From: Variovorax sp. Root473
Lineage (GTDB): Bacteria; Pseudomonadota; Gammaproteobacteria; Burkholderiales; Burkholderiaceae_C
Reading direction: 5' to 3'
NCBI RefSeq assembly: GCF_001426505.1
Contig: NZ_LMEV01000019.1
Location: 1 to 64,000, forward strand
DNA length: 64,000 nucleotides
Below the pieces are notes generated by a model. It saw only the letters and a program-made list of their open reading frames with translations. It did not search any database and was not told the origin of the DNA. The position numbers were made by a program, and so were the translations under genes. Numbering within the stretch: the stretch's first letter is position 1; each line of letters begins with the position of its first letter. Positions 51,982 to 63,096 of this stretch are shown in pieces.

Positions 51982-52977
51982 ATGACGGCCGGGCGCATCG
52001 ACCTCGCGCTGGTCGAGGCCTTCGTGCTCGTGATGAAGAGCGGCAGCCTCACCAAGGCCGAGAGCCTGTCGGGCGTGTCGAAGGCGACGCTGAGCCGCCA
52101 GCTCACGCGGCTGGAGGAACTGCTGGGCGCCCAGCTGCTGCTGCGCAGCTCGCGCCGCATCGCGCCCACGGAGGCCGGGCGTGCGTTCTTCGCACGCTGC
52201 GAGGGGCTGCTCGGCGAGGTGAGCGGCCGGCTGGAAACGGCGCGCACCGAGGTGCAGGAGCTCACGGGCGGGGTGTCGGGGCGGCTCACGCTGCTGTCCG
52301 ATACGCAGTTCAGCACCTCCTTCGTCTGCCATGTGGTGCGGATCTTTCTCGAATCGCACCCCAACGTGCGCTGCCAGCTCGACGTGGCGAACGGCGCGCA
52401 GGCCCCGCAGATCGGCGAGGTCGATTGCTATGTGGGCTCCACGCCGCCCGACCTGCCGGACCTCGTCGCCAAGCTGCTGGGCCGGCTGGCCTACGGCCTG
52501 TACGCCAGCCCGCAGTACCTGGCGCGGCACGGCACGCCGCAGACGCCCGAGGCGCTGGCGCAGCACCGGATGATCGCGATGCGCGAACCGTCGGGGCCGC
52601 CGTCGCCGCTGCGGCTGGTGTCCCAGCAGCCTTCGGCGCGCCACGTCGTGCGCGCGGAGCCGGCCTTCGAGACCAACGACCACTGGGTGATGAAGACTTT
52701 CTGCATCGACGGCCTGGGCATCGCTCCGCTGCCGGTGTTCTTCGCGGAGCCCGAGGTGGCGCAGGGCGTGTTGGTGCCAGTATTGCCGCAGTGGCCGCCA
52801 GAGGCGCGGCGGCTGTACTGCGCCTACCAGCGGCAGCGCTACATGGGGCAGAAGTTGCGCGCCTTCGTCGATCTCATGGCGCGCTGCGTGGCGGACATCG
52901 GCAGGTACAACCACTATGTGGGGTCGACCGCAACGGTGTCGCCGGCCCGGCGGGCGCGGGCGGCGGCGCGCCCATAA
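51982..52977 (+). CDS. LysR-family transcriptional regulator
   Basis: 331 residues: helix-turn-helix at about 8-65 (FVLVMKSGSLTKAESL and GVSKATLSRQLTRLEELLG), then effector domain. Divergent from the split Rieske operon (171-bp gap), its probable target. Ends 46 bp before aroQ. Confidence 0.92.
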   Translation: MTAGRIDLALVEAFVLVMKSGSLTKAESLSGVSKATLSRQLTRLEELLGAQLLLRSSRRIAPTEAGRAFFARCEGLLGEVSGRLETARTEVQELTGGVSGRLTLLSDTQFSTSFVCHVVRIFLESHPNVRCQLDVANGAQAPQIGEVDCYVGSTPPDLPDLVAKLLGRLAYGLYASPQYLARHGTPQTPEALAQHRMIAMREPSGPPSPLRLVSQQPSARHVVRAEPAFETNDHWVMKTFCIDGLGIAPLPVFFAEPEVAQGVLVPVLPQWPPEARRLYCAYQRQRYMGQKLRAFVDLMARCVADIGRYNHYVGSTATVSPARRARAAARP

Positions 52978-53023
52978 TCTCGGCCATCTGCCGGCATCCG
53001 GTTGCTTCCTTCACCGATCCATC

Positions 53024-53464
53024 ATGAAGAAAATCCTCGTTCTCAACGGCCCCAACCTCAACCTGCTCGGCACGCGCGAGCCCGAACAGTACGGCCGCGA
53101 CACGCTCGCCGATGTGGAGCGCCTGTGCCATGAAACGGGTGCCAAGCTCGGCGTGGCGATCGAATGCCGCCAGTCGAACCACGAAGGCGTGCTGATCGAC
53201 TGGGTCCAGGAAGCGGGCCGCGAAGTGGCCGCCGGGAACATGCTGGGCGTGGTGATGAATCCGGGCGCCTACACGCACACGTCGATCGCGCTGCACGACG
53301 CCATCAAGGGCGCGAGCGTGCCGCTGATCGAGCTGCACATCTCGAACGTGCATGCGCGAGAAGAGTTCCGCCACAAGTCATACATCTCGCCCGCGGCGCG
53401 CGGGATCATCGTGGGGCTGGGGGTGAAGGGCTACACGCTGGCGATTGCCGCGCTGGTGCCCTGA
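53024..53464 (+). CDS. aroQ: 3-Dehydroquinate dehydratase, type II
   Basis: 146 residues. VLNGPNLNLLGTREPEQYG holds the catalytic Tyr and Arg; NPGAYTHTS and ELHISNVHAREEFR complete the active site. Third step of the shikimate pathway. Convergent with spoVR, with 7 bp between the stops. Confidence 0.97.
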   Translation: MKKILVLNGPNLNLLGTREPEQYGRDTLADVERLCHETGAKLGVAIECRQSNHEGVLIDWVQEAGREVAAGNMLGVVMNPGAYTHTSIALHDAIKGASVPLIELHISNVHAREEFRHKSYISPAARGIIVGLGVKGYTLAIAALVP

Positions 53465-53471
53465 CCCTTCC

Positions 53472-55055
53472 TCAATAGTTCTGCTTCGGGGCTGCAGCCT
53501 TCCAGCTGCGGCTGACCCGGCCTCCGCTGTCGACGCTTTCCAGGTGCACGTCGAAACCCCACAGCCGCGCAACGTGCTTGAGCACCTCTTCGGCGTTGTC
53601 GTTCAAGGGCAGGTTGTTGCGCTGCGTGTGGCGCAGCGTGAGCGAACGGTCGCCGCGCGTGGCAACGTTCCAGACCTGGATGTCGGGCTCGCGGTTGCCG
53701 ATGTCGTACTGGCGTGACAGTGATTCGCGCAGCGCCTGGTAGCCGCTGTCGTCGTGGATGGCGGACACCTCGAGCTCCGATTCGCTCTGGTAGTCGCGGA
53801 TGGCGAACAGGCGGAAATCGCGCATCGTCTTCGGGCTCAGGAACTGGCCGACGAAGCTCTCGTCCTTGAAGTTGCGCATGGCGTAGTCGAGCGTCCTGAC
53901 CCAGTCGGTGCCCGCGAAGTCGGGGAACCATCGGCGGTCTTCCTCGGTCGGCTTTTCGCAGACGCGGCGCAGGTCGGTGAACATCTTGAAGCCCAGCGCA
54001 TAGGGGTTGATCCCGCTGTAGGCGCGGTGGCCCACGGGCGGCTGGAACACCACGCTGGTGTGCGAGCTGAGCCATTCCATCATGAAGCCGTCGTCCAGTT
54101 GGCCGCGGTCGTACATGGTGTTGAGCAGTGTGTAGTGCCAGAAGGTGGCCCAGCCTTCGTTCATGACCTGGGTCTGACGCTGCGGATAGAAGTACTGCGC
54201 GATCTTGCGCACGATGCGCACCACCTCGCGCTGCCACGGCTCGAGCAGCGCGGCGTTCTTCTCGATGAAGTAGAGCAGGTTCTCCTGCGGCTCCGACGGA
54301 AAGCGGCGTGCGGCTTCGGCTTCCGATTCGGTGGCCTGTTCGCTCTTGCGTGGCAGCGTGCGCCACAGGTCGTTCACCTGCTGCTGCATGTGGCGCTCGC
54401 GGTCGGCGCGCTGCGCGCTTTCCTGTGCCAGCGAGCGCTTCTGCGGACGGCGGTAGCGATCGACGCCGTAGTTCATGAGCGCATGGCAGGAGTCGAGCAG
54501 GTCTTCCACCGCATCGAGTCCGTGGCGCTCCTCGCACTCGGCGATGTAGTGCCGCGCGTAGACGAGGTAGTCGATGATCGACGACGCATCGGTCCACATG
54601 CGAAACAGGTAGTTGCCCTTGAAGAAGCTGTTGTGCCCGTAGGCCGCATGCGCGATCACCAGGGCCTGCATGGCCATGGTGTTTTCTTCCATGAGGTAGG
54701 CAATGCACGGATCGGAGTTGATGACGATTTCGTAAGCCAGCCCCATGTGGCCGCGCTTGTAGTTCTTCTCGGTGGCGATGAACTGCTTGCCGTACGACCA
54801 GTGCCTGTAGATCATGGGCATGCCCACGCTGGCGTAGGCGTCCATCATCTGCTCGGCCGTGATCACCTCGAGCTGGTTCGGGTAGGTGTCCAGGCCGAAG
54901 CTCTTCGCGGTCTTCGCGATCTCGGTGTGGTACGTCTCGATGAGCTCGAAGGTCCAGTCGGAAGGACTGGGCAGGCGCTCCAGCCGTGAGGTGGGAAGGT
55001 CGGTGCTGCGCGGCAGAACCGGGGCGCCGGGCGGGCGTTCGGTGGTGGTGATCAT
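53472..55055 (-). CDS. spoVR: SpoVR-family protein (YcgB)
   Basis: 527 residues, cytoplasmic: DWTFELIETYHTEIAKTAKSFGLD (shortened), HGDTYPNQ-like DTYPNQLEV, MNEGWATFWHYTLLNTMYD and NPYALGFKMFTDLRR are family signatures. Function unknown despite wide conservation; always travels with YeaH and PrkA. ATG overlaps the yeaH stop. Confidence 0.95.
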   Translation of the reverse strand: MITTTERPPGAPVLPRSTDLPTSRLERLPSPSDWTFELIETYHTEIAKTAKSFGLDTYPNQLEVITAEQMMDAYASVGMPMIYRHWSYGKQFIATEKNYKRGHMGLAYEIVINSDPCIAYLMEENTMAMQALVIAHAAYGHNSFFKGNYLFRMWTDASSIIDYLVYARHYIAECEERHGLDAVEDLLDSCHALMNYGVDRYRRPQKRSLAQESAQRADRERHMQQQVNDLWRTLPRKSEQATESEAEAARRFPSEPQENLLYFIEKNAALLEPWQREVVRIVRKIAQYFYPQRQTQVMNEGWATFWHYTLLNTMYDRGQLDDGFMMEWLSSHTSVVFQPPVGHRAYSGINPYALGFKMFTDLRRVCEKPTEEDRRWFPDFAGTDWVRTLDYAMRNFKDESFVGQFLSPKTMRDFRLFAIRDYQSESELEVSAIHDDSGYQALRESLSRQYDIGNREPDIQVWNVATRGDRSLTLRHTQRNNLPLNDNAEEVLKHVARLWGFDVHLESVDSGGRVSRSWKAAAPKQNY

Positions 55056-56344
55056 GCGGGCACCCCTTCCTTCTTGAACAGATCGCGGAACACCGGGTAG
55101 ATGTCCTGTGCGTCCGACACCTTGCGCATCGCGAAGTTGGGCGCCACCCCTTCGAGCTGCTGGTACTCCTGCCAGAGGTTCTGTTCGGTTTCCGCCACCT
55201 GCACGTAGGCGTAGTAGCGCACCATCGGCAGGATGTTGTCGACCAGCAGTTCGCGGCAGCGGCCGCTGTCCTGGTGCCAGTTGTCGCCGTCGCTGGCCTG
55301 GGCGCCGTATACGTTCCACTCGCCGCTGGCATAGCGGGCCTTGATGATCTCGTCCATGAGCACCAGCGCGCTCGACACCACGGTGCCGCCGGTTTCGGTG
55401 GCGTGAAAGAACTCTTCCTCGGTCACCTCCTGCGCCTGCGTGTGGTGGCGCAGGAACACGAGGTCGATGCGCTCGTAGTGCCGCGTGAGGAACAGGTACA
55501 GCAGCATGAAGAAGCGCTTGGCCATGTCCTTGCGCGCTTCGTCCATCGAGCCCGACACGTCCATGAGGCAGAACATCACGGCCTTGGCGCTGGGCACGGG
55601 CGTCTTCACGCGGTTGCGGTAGCGCAGGTCGATCGGGTCGATGTAGGGCACGTGCCGCATGGTGCGGCGCAGCTCGGCGATGAGATCCTCGGTCTCGCGG
55701 ATCTCCTTCTGGACCAGCGCCGTCCCGGCCTGCGGATGCGCTTTCAGCACCAGCAGGTGCGCCTCCAGGCGCTTGAGTTCCTTGCGCGGTTCGCCGCCCA
55801 GCGCAATGCGCCGTGCGAGTGCCCCGCGCATGGAGCGCACCACGTGCAGGTTGTTGGGCGTGCCGTCGCTCGTGAAGCCGGCGCGGTGGCTCTTCCACTC
55901 GGGCACTTCGGCGATCTGGGTGCGCACGAGGTGCGGCAGCGCCAGATCGTCGAAGAAGACGCGCATGAACTCCTCGCGCGTGAGGCGAAAAACGAAGTCG
56001 TCTTCGCCTTCGCCGCTGTCGCTGGCCTCGCCGCTGCCCGAACCGCCGCCGCCCTGGCCTTCCGGGCGCGCGATGCGGTCCCCCTTCAGGTACTCCTGGT
56101 TGCCGGGGTGCACGTACTCGCGATCGCCGCCGCGCGCATGGCCGAACACCGGCTCGGAGACATCGTGGCGCGGCAGGGTCACGTCTTCGCCTTGCTCCAG
56201 TTCGCGGATGTTGCGCCCGCTGACCGCGCGCCGCACCGCCTCCTGGATCTGCCCCTTGTAGCGCCGAAGGAAGCGCTCGCGGTTGCCGATGGACTTGTTC
56301 TTGCCCGAAAGCCGACGATCGATGATCTGCTGCAGGATGGCCAC
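55052..56344 (-). CDS. yeaH: YeaH/DUF444 von Willebrand A-domain protein
   Basis: 430 residues. The C-terminal half holds a VWA domain with a MIDAS motif DVSGSMDEA (DxSxS). The N-terminus is basic (RRLSGKNKSIGNRERFLRRY), followed by a Gly/Ser-rich linker. GTG is the only in-frame start, 12 nt after AGGAG. Partner of PrkA and SpoVR. Confidence 0.93.
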   Translation of the reverse strand: MAILQQIIDRRLSGKNKSIGNRERFLRRYKGQIQEAVRRAVSGRNIRELEQGEDVTLPRHDVSEPVFGHARGGDREYVHPGNQEYLKGDRIARPEGQGGGGSGSGEASDSGEGEDDFVFRLTREEFMRVFFDDLALPHLVRTQIAEVPEWKSHRAGFTSDGTPNNLHVVRSMRGALARRIALGGEPRKELKRLEAHLLVLKAHPQAGTALVQKEIRETEDLIAELRRTMRHVPYIDPIDLRYRNRVKTPVPSAKAVMFCLMDVSGSMDEARKDMAKRFFMLLYLFLTRHYERIDLVFLRHHTQAQEVTEEEFFHATETGGTVVSSALVLMDEIIKARYASGEWNVYGAQASDGDNWHQDSGRCRELLVDNILPMVRYYAYVQVAETEQNLWQEYQQLEGVAPNFAMRKVSDAQDIYPVFRDLFKKEGVPA

Positions 56345-56420
56345 GATGTTTTCAAAGCTCCTTGCAAAACCGTGGGCGGCCGTCCGGTGGGGCGGACGCG
56401 CCCGTTGCTTCCGCTGTGCG

Positions 56421-58343
56421 CTATGAGCTCTTGCGAACTCGCAGGTACCACTCGCAGAGCAGGCGCACCTGCTTGGCCGTGTAGCCCTTCTCGACCATGC
56501 GGGTCACGAAGTCTTCGTGCTTCTTCTGCTCGTCAGCGCTGCTCTTGGTGTTGAAACTGATCACGGGAAGCAGCTCTTCGGTGTTGGAGAACATCTTCTT
56601 CTCGATCACCGCGCGCAGCTTTTCGTAGCTGGTCCACGCCGGGTTGCGCCCCGCGTTGCCGGCCCGTGCGCGCAGCACGAAGTTGACGATCTCGTTGCGG
56701 AAGTCCTTCGGGTTGCCGATGCCGGCGGGCCGTTCGATCTTCTCGAGCTCGGCGTTGAGCGAAGCGCGGTCGAACACTTCGCCGGTGTCCACGTCGCGGA
56801 ACTCCTGGTCCTGGATCCAATAGTCGGCGTAGGTCACGTAGCGGTCGAAGATGTTCTGGCCGTATTCGCTGTAGCTCTCCAGGTAGGCGGTCTGGATCTC
56901 CTTGCCGATGAACTCGGCGTAGCGCGGCGCCAGCAGCTCCTTGATGTAGCTGATGTACTTCTGCTCGACCTCTGGCGGAAACTGCTCGCGCTCGATCTGC
57001 TGCTCGAGCACATACATCAGGTGCACCGGGTTGGCCGCCACCTCCGTGCTGTCGAAGTTGAAGACCTTGGAGATGATCTTGAAGGCGAAGCGCGTGGACA
57101 CACCGCTCATGCCCTCGTCCACGCCCGCGTAGTCGCGGTACTCCTGGATCGACTTGGCCTTGGGGTCGGTGTCCTTCAGGTTCTCGCCGTCGTACACCTG
57201 CATCTTGCTGAAGGTGCTGGAGTTCTCGGGTTCCTTCAGGCGCGTGAGCACCGACAGCTGCGCCATCATGCGCAAGGTGCCGGGCGCGCACGGGGCCTTG
57301 GCCAGCGACGAGTTGCGCACCAGCTTCTCGTAGATCTTGATCTCTTCGGAGGCGCGCAGGCAGTACGGCACCTTGACGATGTAGATCCGGTCGAGAAACG
57401 CCTCGTTGTTCTTGTTGTTGCGGAACGCCTTCCACTCGCTCTCGTTGCTGTGGGCCAGCACGATGCCGTCGAAGGGAATGGCGCCGAAGCCTTCGGTGCC
57501 CTTGAAGTTGCTTTCCTGCGTGGCCGTGAGCAGCGGGTGCAGCACCTTGATGGGCGCCTTGAACATTTCCACGAACTCAAGCAAGCCCTGGTTGGCCAGG
57601 CACAGGCCGCCAGAGTAGGCGTAGGCGTCGGGGTCGTCCTGGGCGTAGGTTTCCAGCTTGCGGATGTCGACCTTGCCGACCAGCGAGGAGATGTCCTGGT
57701 TGTTCTCGTCGCCGGGCTCGGTCTTGGCGACCGCGATCTGGCGCAGCACCGACGGGTAGCGCTTGACCACCTTGAATTGGCGGATGTCGCCGCCGTACTC
57801 CTCGAGCCGCTTCACGGCCCAGGGCGACAGGATGCGGTTCAGGTAGCGCACGGGGATGCCGTACTCTTTTTCGAGGATCTCGCCATCTTCGGTGGCGTCG
57901 AACAGCCCCAGGGGCGACTCGTTCACCGGCGAGCCGTGGATCGCATAGAAAGGCACGCGCTCCATGAGCTGCTTCAGGCGCTCGGCGATCGAGCTCTTGC
58001 CGCCGCCCACCGGACCCAGCAGGTAAAGGATTTGCTTCTTTTCTTCCAGGCCCTGTGCGGCGTGGCGGAAATAGGACACCACCTGCTCGATGGCATCTTC
58101 CATGCCATAGAACTCCTTGAACGCCGGATAGATCTTGATGACCTTGTTCGCGAAGATCCGCGAAAGACGCGGGTCATTGCGGGTATCTACCAGTTCAGGC
58201 TCGCCAATGGCCTGGAGCATTCGTTCGGAGGCCGTTGCATATGCCGTCGGATCGCGTTTGCAGATATCCAGATATTCCTGCAGCGAGAGAACTTCCTCGC
58301 GGGTGCGTTCGTAGCGGGCTGCAAAGTTGCTGATCACGTCCAT
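56421..58343 (-). CDS. prkA: PrkA-family serine protein kinase / AAA+ protein (YeaG)
   Basis: 640 residues. Walker A GPVGGGKSS at about 110-118 and a PrkA C-terminal kinase-like domain (from ~430: EVEQKYISYIKELLAPRYAEF in pieces). Strong SD AAGGAGG. In enterobacteria yeaG-yeaH is induced by nitrogen starvation and stationary phase. First gene of the trio, with a long AT-rich upstream region. Confidence 0.95.
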   Translation of the reverse strand: MDVISNFAARYERTREEVLSLQEYLDICKRDPTAYATASERMLQAIGEPELVDTRNDPRLSRIFANKVIKIYPAFKEFYGMEDAIEQVVSYFRHAAQGLEEKKQILYLLGPVGGGKSSIAERLKQLMERVPFYAIHGSPVNESPLGLFDATEDGEILEKEYGIPVRYLNRILSPWAVKRLEEYGGDIRQFKVVKRYPSVLRQIAVAKTEPGDENNQDISSLVGKVDIRKLETYAQDDPDAYAYSGGLCLANQGLLEFVEMFKAPIKVLHPLLTATQESNFKGTEGFGAIPFDGIVLAHSNESEWKAFRNNKNNEAFLDRIYIVKVPYCLRASEEIKIYEKLVRNSSLAKAPCAPGTLRMMAQLSVLTRLKEPENSSTFSKMQVYDGENLKDTDPKAKSIQEYRDYAGVDEGMSGVSTRFAFKIISKVFNFDSTEVAANPVHLMYVLEQQIEREQFPPEVEQKYISYIKELLAPRYAEFIGKEIQTAYLESYSEYGQNIFDRYVTYADYWIQDQEFRDVDTGEVFDRASLNAELEKIERPAGIGNPKDFRNEIVNFVLRARAGNAGRNPAWTSYEKLRAVIEKKMFSNTEELLPVISFNTKSSADEQKKHEDFVTRMVEKGYTAKQVRLLCEWYLRVRKSS

Positions 58344-58496
58344 GGTCGCGCCTCCTTGGGTCGGCGGGGCTTTTGACCCCGATGCCTACAGCCAGAGACT
58401 GCGTCGCTCCTCTCGAAAGAGGGGCCCCGTCCATGGCTGCATGCCGTGGAAAACTCCCTTACACACTGTCTACTCAATCGGTTCAATCAGCATAAA

Positions 58497-58510
58497 GCAA
58501 AGAAAGAACC
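58497..58510 (-). promoter_or_regulatory. Possible sigma-54 promoter of prkA
   Basis: Minus strand has GG-N10-GC with a good -12 element (TTTGCT) but a weak -24 (GGGTTC instead of TGGCAC). Transcription would start about 140 nt upstream of prkA. It is considered because yeaG is sigma-54/NtrC controlled in E. coli. Confidence 0.3.
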
Positions 58511-58690
58511 CGGCAAATGTTTTATTTATTCTGAACCCCTCCGGCGAGTAAAGTTCCTCGAAAATGAGCAACTGCTTTTGGCATTTCTGCTAAATTGAAA
58601 AGCTCGTCCTCACGTAATTGTCCCCGGATGAAATGACTATGCCGAATGGCTGCCGGCCGCATTTCAATTCTCTGGCGAACACCTTTCCCA

Positions 58691-58708
58691 ATTGAACCCG
58701 GGTTCAAT
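58691..58708. promoter_or_regulatory. 18-bp perfect palindrome
   Basis: ATTGAACCCGGGTTCAAT, with no mismatch, in the AT-rich region 350 bp upstream of prkA. The half-site GGTTCAAT recurs at 58480-58487, close to the putative promoter. A dimeric activator or repressor of prkA could bind here. Confidence 0.55.
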
Positions 58709-58935
58709 AAAGCCGATGCCTTTCAGCAATAACGCACGACCTGTCGTTTGGTTTATTGCATATCCAAAAAAACATTAAAGCAATCCCCGCGCCACTCACG
58801 AGGCGAGTGGCTGGCGCATGCAAACGTGGGAGGAAGGCGCGGGCGCCGGTCGGCGCGTTCCGCAACGGTGCAGGGAGCACCGTTCGCGTGCCGGTCGCGC
58901 CGCCAAGGGGCGGCGGTCGCAAGAGGGCAGGCTGC

Positions 58936-58980
58936 GGGCCGACAGGGCGTCGGCCCGGCGCTGACGAGGGCTGTCAGCGC
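58936..58980 (-). terminator. Tandem hairpins downstream of dnaJ
   Basis: Two perfect 8-bp stems one base apart: GGGCCGAC/GTCGGCCC (58936-58956) and GCGCTGAC/GTCAGCGC (58958-58980). They start 17 bp after the dnaJ stop. No T-run, so they may stabilise the transcript end or act with Rho. Confidence 0.55.
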
Positions 58981-58996
58981 GTCGGCATCATCAGCT

Positions 58997-60136
58997 TCAG
59001 CTGAAGAATTCCTTGGCCTTGTCGAACCAGCCCTTGTCGGTCGGGCTGTGCTTCTCGCCACCCTTCTTGAGCGACTCGTCGAGTTCCTTGAGGAGCTTTC
59101 GCTGGTGCTCGGTGAGCTTCACGGGCGTTTCCACGCGCACGTGGCAGTACAGGTCGCCCGGGTAGCTCGAACGCACGCCCTTGATGCCCTTGCCGCGCAG
59201 GCGGAACTGCTTGCCGCTCTGGGTGCCGTCGGGAATGTCGATGGCGGCCGCGCCCTTGAGCGTGGGCACGTTGATCTCGCCGCCGAGCGCGGCGGTGGTG
59301 ACGCTCACGGGCACCACGCAGTGCAGGTCGTCGCCGTCGCGCTCGAACAGGTCGTGCTTCTTGAGGCGGATCTCGATGTACAGGTCGCCAGGCGGCCCGC
59401 CGTTGGTGCCGGGCTCGCCGTTGCCGGTGCTGCGGATGCGCATGCCGTCGTCGATGCCGGCCGGAATCTTCACCTCGAGCGTCTTGTTGTTCTTGATCTT
59501 GCCCTGGCCGTGGCACACGGTGCACGGGTCGGGAACGATCTTGCCGCTGCCGTGGCAGGTGGGGCAGGTCTGCTGCACGCTGAAGAAGCCCTGGCGCATC
59601 TGCACCGCGCCCGCGCCGTGGCAGGTGGTGCAGGTGATGGGCTTGGTGCCGGGCTTGGCGCCGGAGCCCTGGCAGGTGCCGCAGTCGTCCCAGCTGGGGA
59701 TGCGGATCTGGGCGTCCTTGCCCTCGGCCGCCTCTTCCAGCGTGACTTCCATCGCGTAGCTCAGGTCGCTGCCGCGGAACACCTGGCGTCCGCTGCTGGT
59801 GCGGCCGCGGCCGCCACCGCCGAACACGTCGCCGAAGATGTCGCCGAAGGCTTCCGCGAAACCGCCGAAACCTTCCGCGCCCGGGCCGCCGCGCATGTTG
59901 GGGTCCACGCCGGCATGGCCGTACTGGTCGTAGGCGGCGCGCTTCTGGCCGTCCGACAGCATTTCGTACGCTTCCTTCACCTCCTTGAACTTGGCCTCGG
60001 CGTCCTTGCTGGTGTCGCCGTGGTTGCGGTCGGGGTGGTGCTTCATCGCGAGCTTGCGATAAGCCTTCTTGATTTCTTCCTCGCTCGCGTTCTTGGGAAC
60101 GCCGAGGGTTTCGTAGTAGTCGCGTTTGGTGGCCAT
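58997..60136 (-). CDS. dnaJ: Chaperone DnaJ
   Basis: 379 residues: J domain with HPD (HHPDRN), Gly/Phe linker (GFGGFAEAFGDIFGDVFGGG), four zinc motifs (CGTCQGSG, CTTCHGAG, CPTCHGSG, CTVCHGQG) and C-terminal substrate domain. Hsp40 co-chaperone that stimulates DnaK. Last gene of grpE-dnaK-dnaJ, separated from dnaK by a hairpin. Confidence 0.98.
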   Translation of the reverse strand: MATKRDYYETLGVPKNASEEEIKKAYRKLAMKHHPDRNHGDTSKDAEAKFKEVKEAYEMLSDGQKRAAYDQYGHAGVDPNMRGGPGAEGFGGFAEAFGDIFGDVFGGGGRGRTSSGRQVFRGSDLSYAMEVTLEEAAEGKDAQIRIPSWDDCGTCQGSGAKPGTKPITCTTCHGAGAVQMRQGFFSVQQTCPTCHGSGKIVPDPCTVCHGQGKIKNNKTLEVKIPAGIDDGMRIRSTGNGEPGTNGGPPGDLYIEIRLKKHDLFERDGDDLHCVVPVSVTTAALGGEINVPTLKGAAAIDIPDGTQSGKQFRLRGKGIKGVRSSYPGDLYCHVRVETPVKLTEHQRKLLKELDESLKKGGEKHSPTDKGWFDKAKEFFS

Positions 60137-60187
60137 GTCAGCAGATTCGGTCGGGCGGCGGGAACTCGGGGAACTGGAAGCGAGAAA

Positions 60188-60217
60188 GGCTGGAGCACCT
60201 GTTCAGGTGTTCCAGCC
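60188..60217 (-). terminator. Attenuating hairpin between dnaK and dnaJ
   Basis: A 14-bp stem (one G-U) with a minimal loop: GGCTGGAGCACCTG / CAGGTGTTCCAGCC; on the minus strand it is followed by TTTCTC. It lies 19 bp beyond the dnaK stop, so probably lowers dnaJ expression relative to dnaK. Confidence 0.6.
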
Positions 60218-60236
60218 TTGTGCAAGGGGCTGAGGA

Positions 60237-62177
<1,941 letters not shown>

Positions 62178-62216
62178 GTTCTTTACTCCTGAAAGCCTGA
62201 AAAAATGTTGTTATGA

Positions 62217-62244
62217 ACTTGTGGATAACCCGGCGCGATTCAAG
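62217..62244 (-). promoter_or_regulatory. Possible second heat-shock promoter before dnaK; contains a DnaA-box sequence
   Basis: Minus strand CTTGAAT-N13-CCACAAGT has the same spacing as the grpE promoter, with one mismatch in each element compared with it. The -10 side overlaps TTATCCACA (62220-62228), a perfect DnaA box. Confidence 0.4.
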
Positions 62245-62299
62245 GGATGGCGCGGGGATTTCCTGTGGGAATCTTGTGGGGCGCGCTGTGGTTTGCGGC

Positions 62300-62872
62300 T
62301 TACTTGGGCGCGGCCACGGTGACCAGTGCCGGGCGCAGCACGCGCTCGTTGATGGTGTAGCCCTTTTGCAGCACGCTCACCACGGTGTTGGCTTCCTGGT
62401 CGGCAGGCACCATCGAGATGGCCTGGTGCAGGTGCGGGTCGAACTTGTCGCCGGCAGCGGGGGCCACTTCGATCACCTTGTGGCGTTCGAGCGCGCTCTT
62501 GAGCTGGCGCAGCGTGGCCTCGGCGCCTTCGCGGATCTGCTCGGGCGTGGCGTCCTTGATGGCCAGGCCGGCCTCGAGGCTGTCGGTCACCGGCAGCAGG
62601 CTCTCGGCAAAGGCCTCGACCGCGAACTTGCGGGCCTTGGTGATCTCGTCGTCGGCGCGGCGGCGGGCGTTCTGCACGTCGGCTTGCGCGCGCAGGTACT
62701 GGTCGGCCAGTTCGGCGTTCTTGGTCTGAAGGGCAGCCAGTTCGCCTTGCGCCACGGCCAGGGCGTCGAGCGCCTCGGCTTCGTTGGCGGCTTGCGCGGC
62801 CTCCAGTTCTTCGGGGCTGGGCTCGCCTTGCAGCATTTGAGAATTCTGTGCGGATTGTTGCGGGTCAGACAT
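62300..62872 (-). CDS. grpE: Nucleotide exchange factor GrpE
   Basis: 190 residues: long N-terminal coiled coil (about 20-85) and a C-terminal beta domain (KFDPHLHQAISMVPADQEANTV split, ...GYTINERVLRPALVTV). Releases ADP from DnaK. First gene of the operon, preceded by a sigma-32 promoter. Confidence 0.97.
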   Translation of the reverse strand: MSDPQQSAQNSQMLQGEPSPEELEAAQAANEAEALDALAVAQGELAALQTKNAELADQYLRAQADVQNARRRADDEITKARKFAVEAFAESLLPVTDSLEAGLAIKDATPEQIREGAEATLRQLKSALERHKVIEVAPAAGDKFDPHLHQAISMVPADQEANTVVSVLQKGYTINERVLRPALVTVAAPK

Positions 62873-62916
62873 TTTTCAAAGAACCGGCGTGCGCCGGAAA
62901 ACAAACACAGCCAGCC

Positions 62917-62944
62917 ACTTGGGGCTGCTCCAGGGCTTTTCAAG
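62917..62944 (-). promoter_or_regulatory. Sigma-32 heat-shock promoter of grpE-dnaK-dnaJ
   Basis: CTTGAAA (62944-62938), 13-bp spacer, CCCCAAGT (62924-62917) matches the RpoH consensus CTTGAAA-N13-CCCCATNT except for one base. Transcription should start about 40 nt upstream of grpE. The leader carries a small CCGGCG/CGCCGG hairpin (62884-62897). Confidence 0.8.
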
Positions 62945-62947
62945 CGT

Positions 62948-62971
62948 AAAAATGCGGCCAAAAGGGCCGCA
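62948..62971 (-). terminator. Rho-independent terminator after the FKBP gene
   Basis: Stem TGCGGCC/GGCCGCA with a 5-nt loop, followed on the minus strand by five Ts. It separates the FKBP gene and the repeat from the grpE promoter. Confidence 0.8.
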
Positions 62972-63001
62972 ATACGGGTCGCGAAGTGGTTTTCGCGAGA
63001 G

Positions 63002-63094
63002 ACACCGAGGAACCGGCTTTGCCGGGCCTCAGGTGTCGCCCCCGGTAGGGGGTTGGCGTGGCGGACACGAAGTGCCGCGCAGCCTGGGGGCGAG
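63002..63094. repeat. Dispersed hairpin-rich intergenic repeat, copy 2
   Basis: Same element as 16820-16910, same orientation, with scattered substitutions and one-base indels. It ends 2 bp before the FKBP stop codon, so in both copies the element sits immediately 3' of a leftward gene. Confidence 0.85.
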
Positions 63095-63096
63095 CC

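Larger units (their letters stand above)
58344..58996. other. ~650-bp intergenic region upstream of prkA
   Basis: No convincing gene. 58440-58780 is much more AT-rich than the rest of the window and holds promoter-like and palindromic elements (listed separately); 58780-58980 is GC-rich with two hairpins downstream of dnaJ. A 45-codon leftward frame (start 58662) has no family match I recognise. Confidence 0.6.

Noticed and set aside
58522..58707. A 45-61-codon leftward frame in the prkA upstream region
   Set aside because: Weak RBS, no recognisable family, and its start overlaps the palindrome; probably chance in an AT-rich region.
62220..62228. Replication origin suggested by a perfect DnaA box
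   Set aside because: Only one box, no AT-rich unwinding region, no dnaA/dnaN nearby; a single 9-mer can occur by chance in 64 kb.
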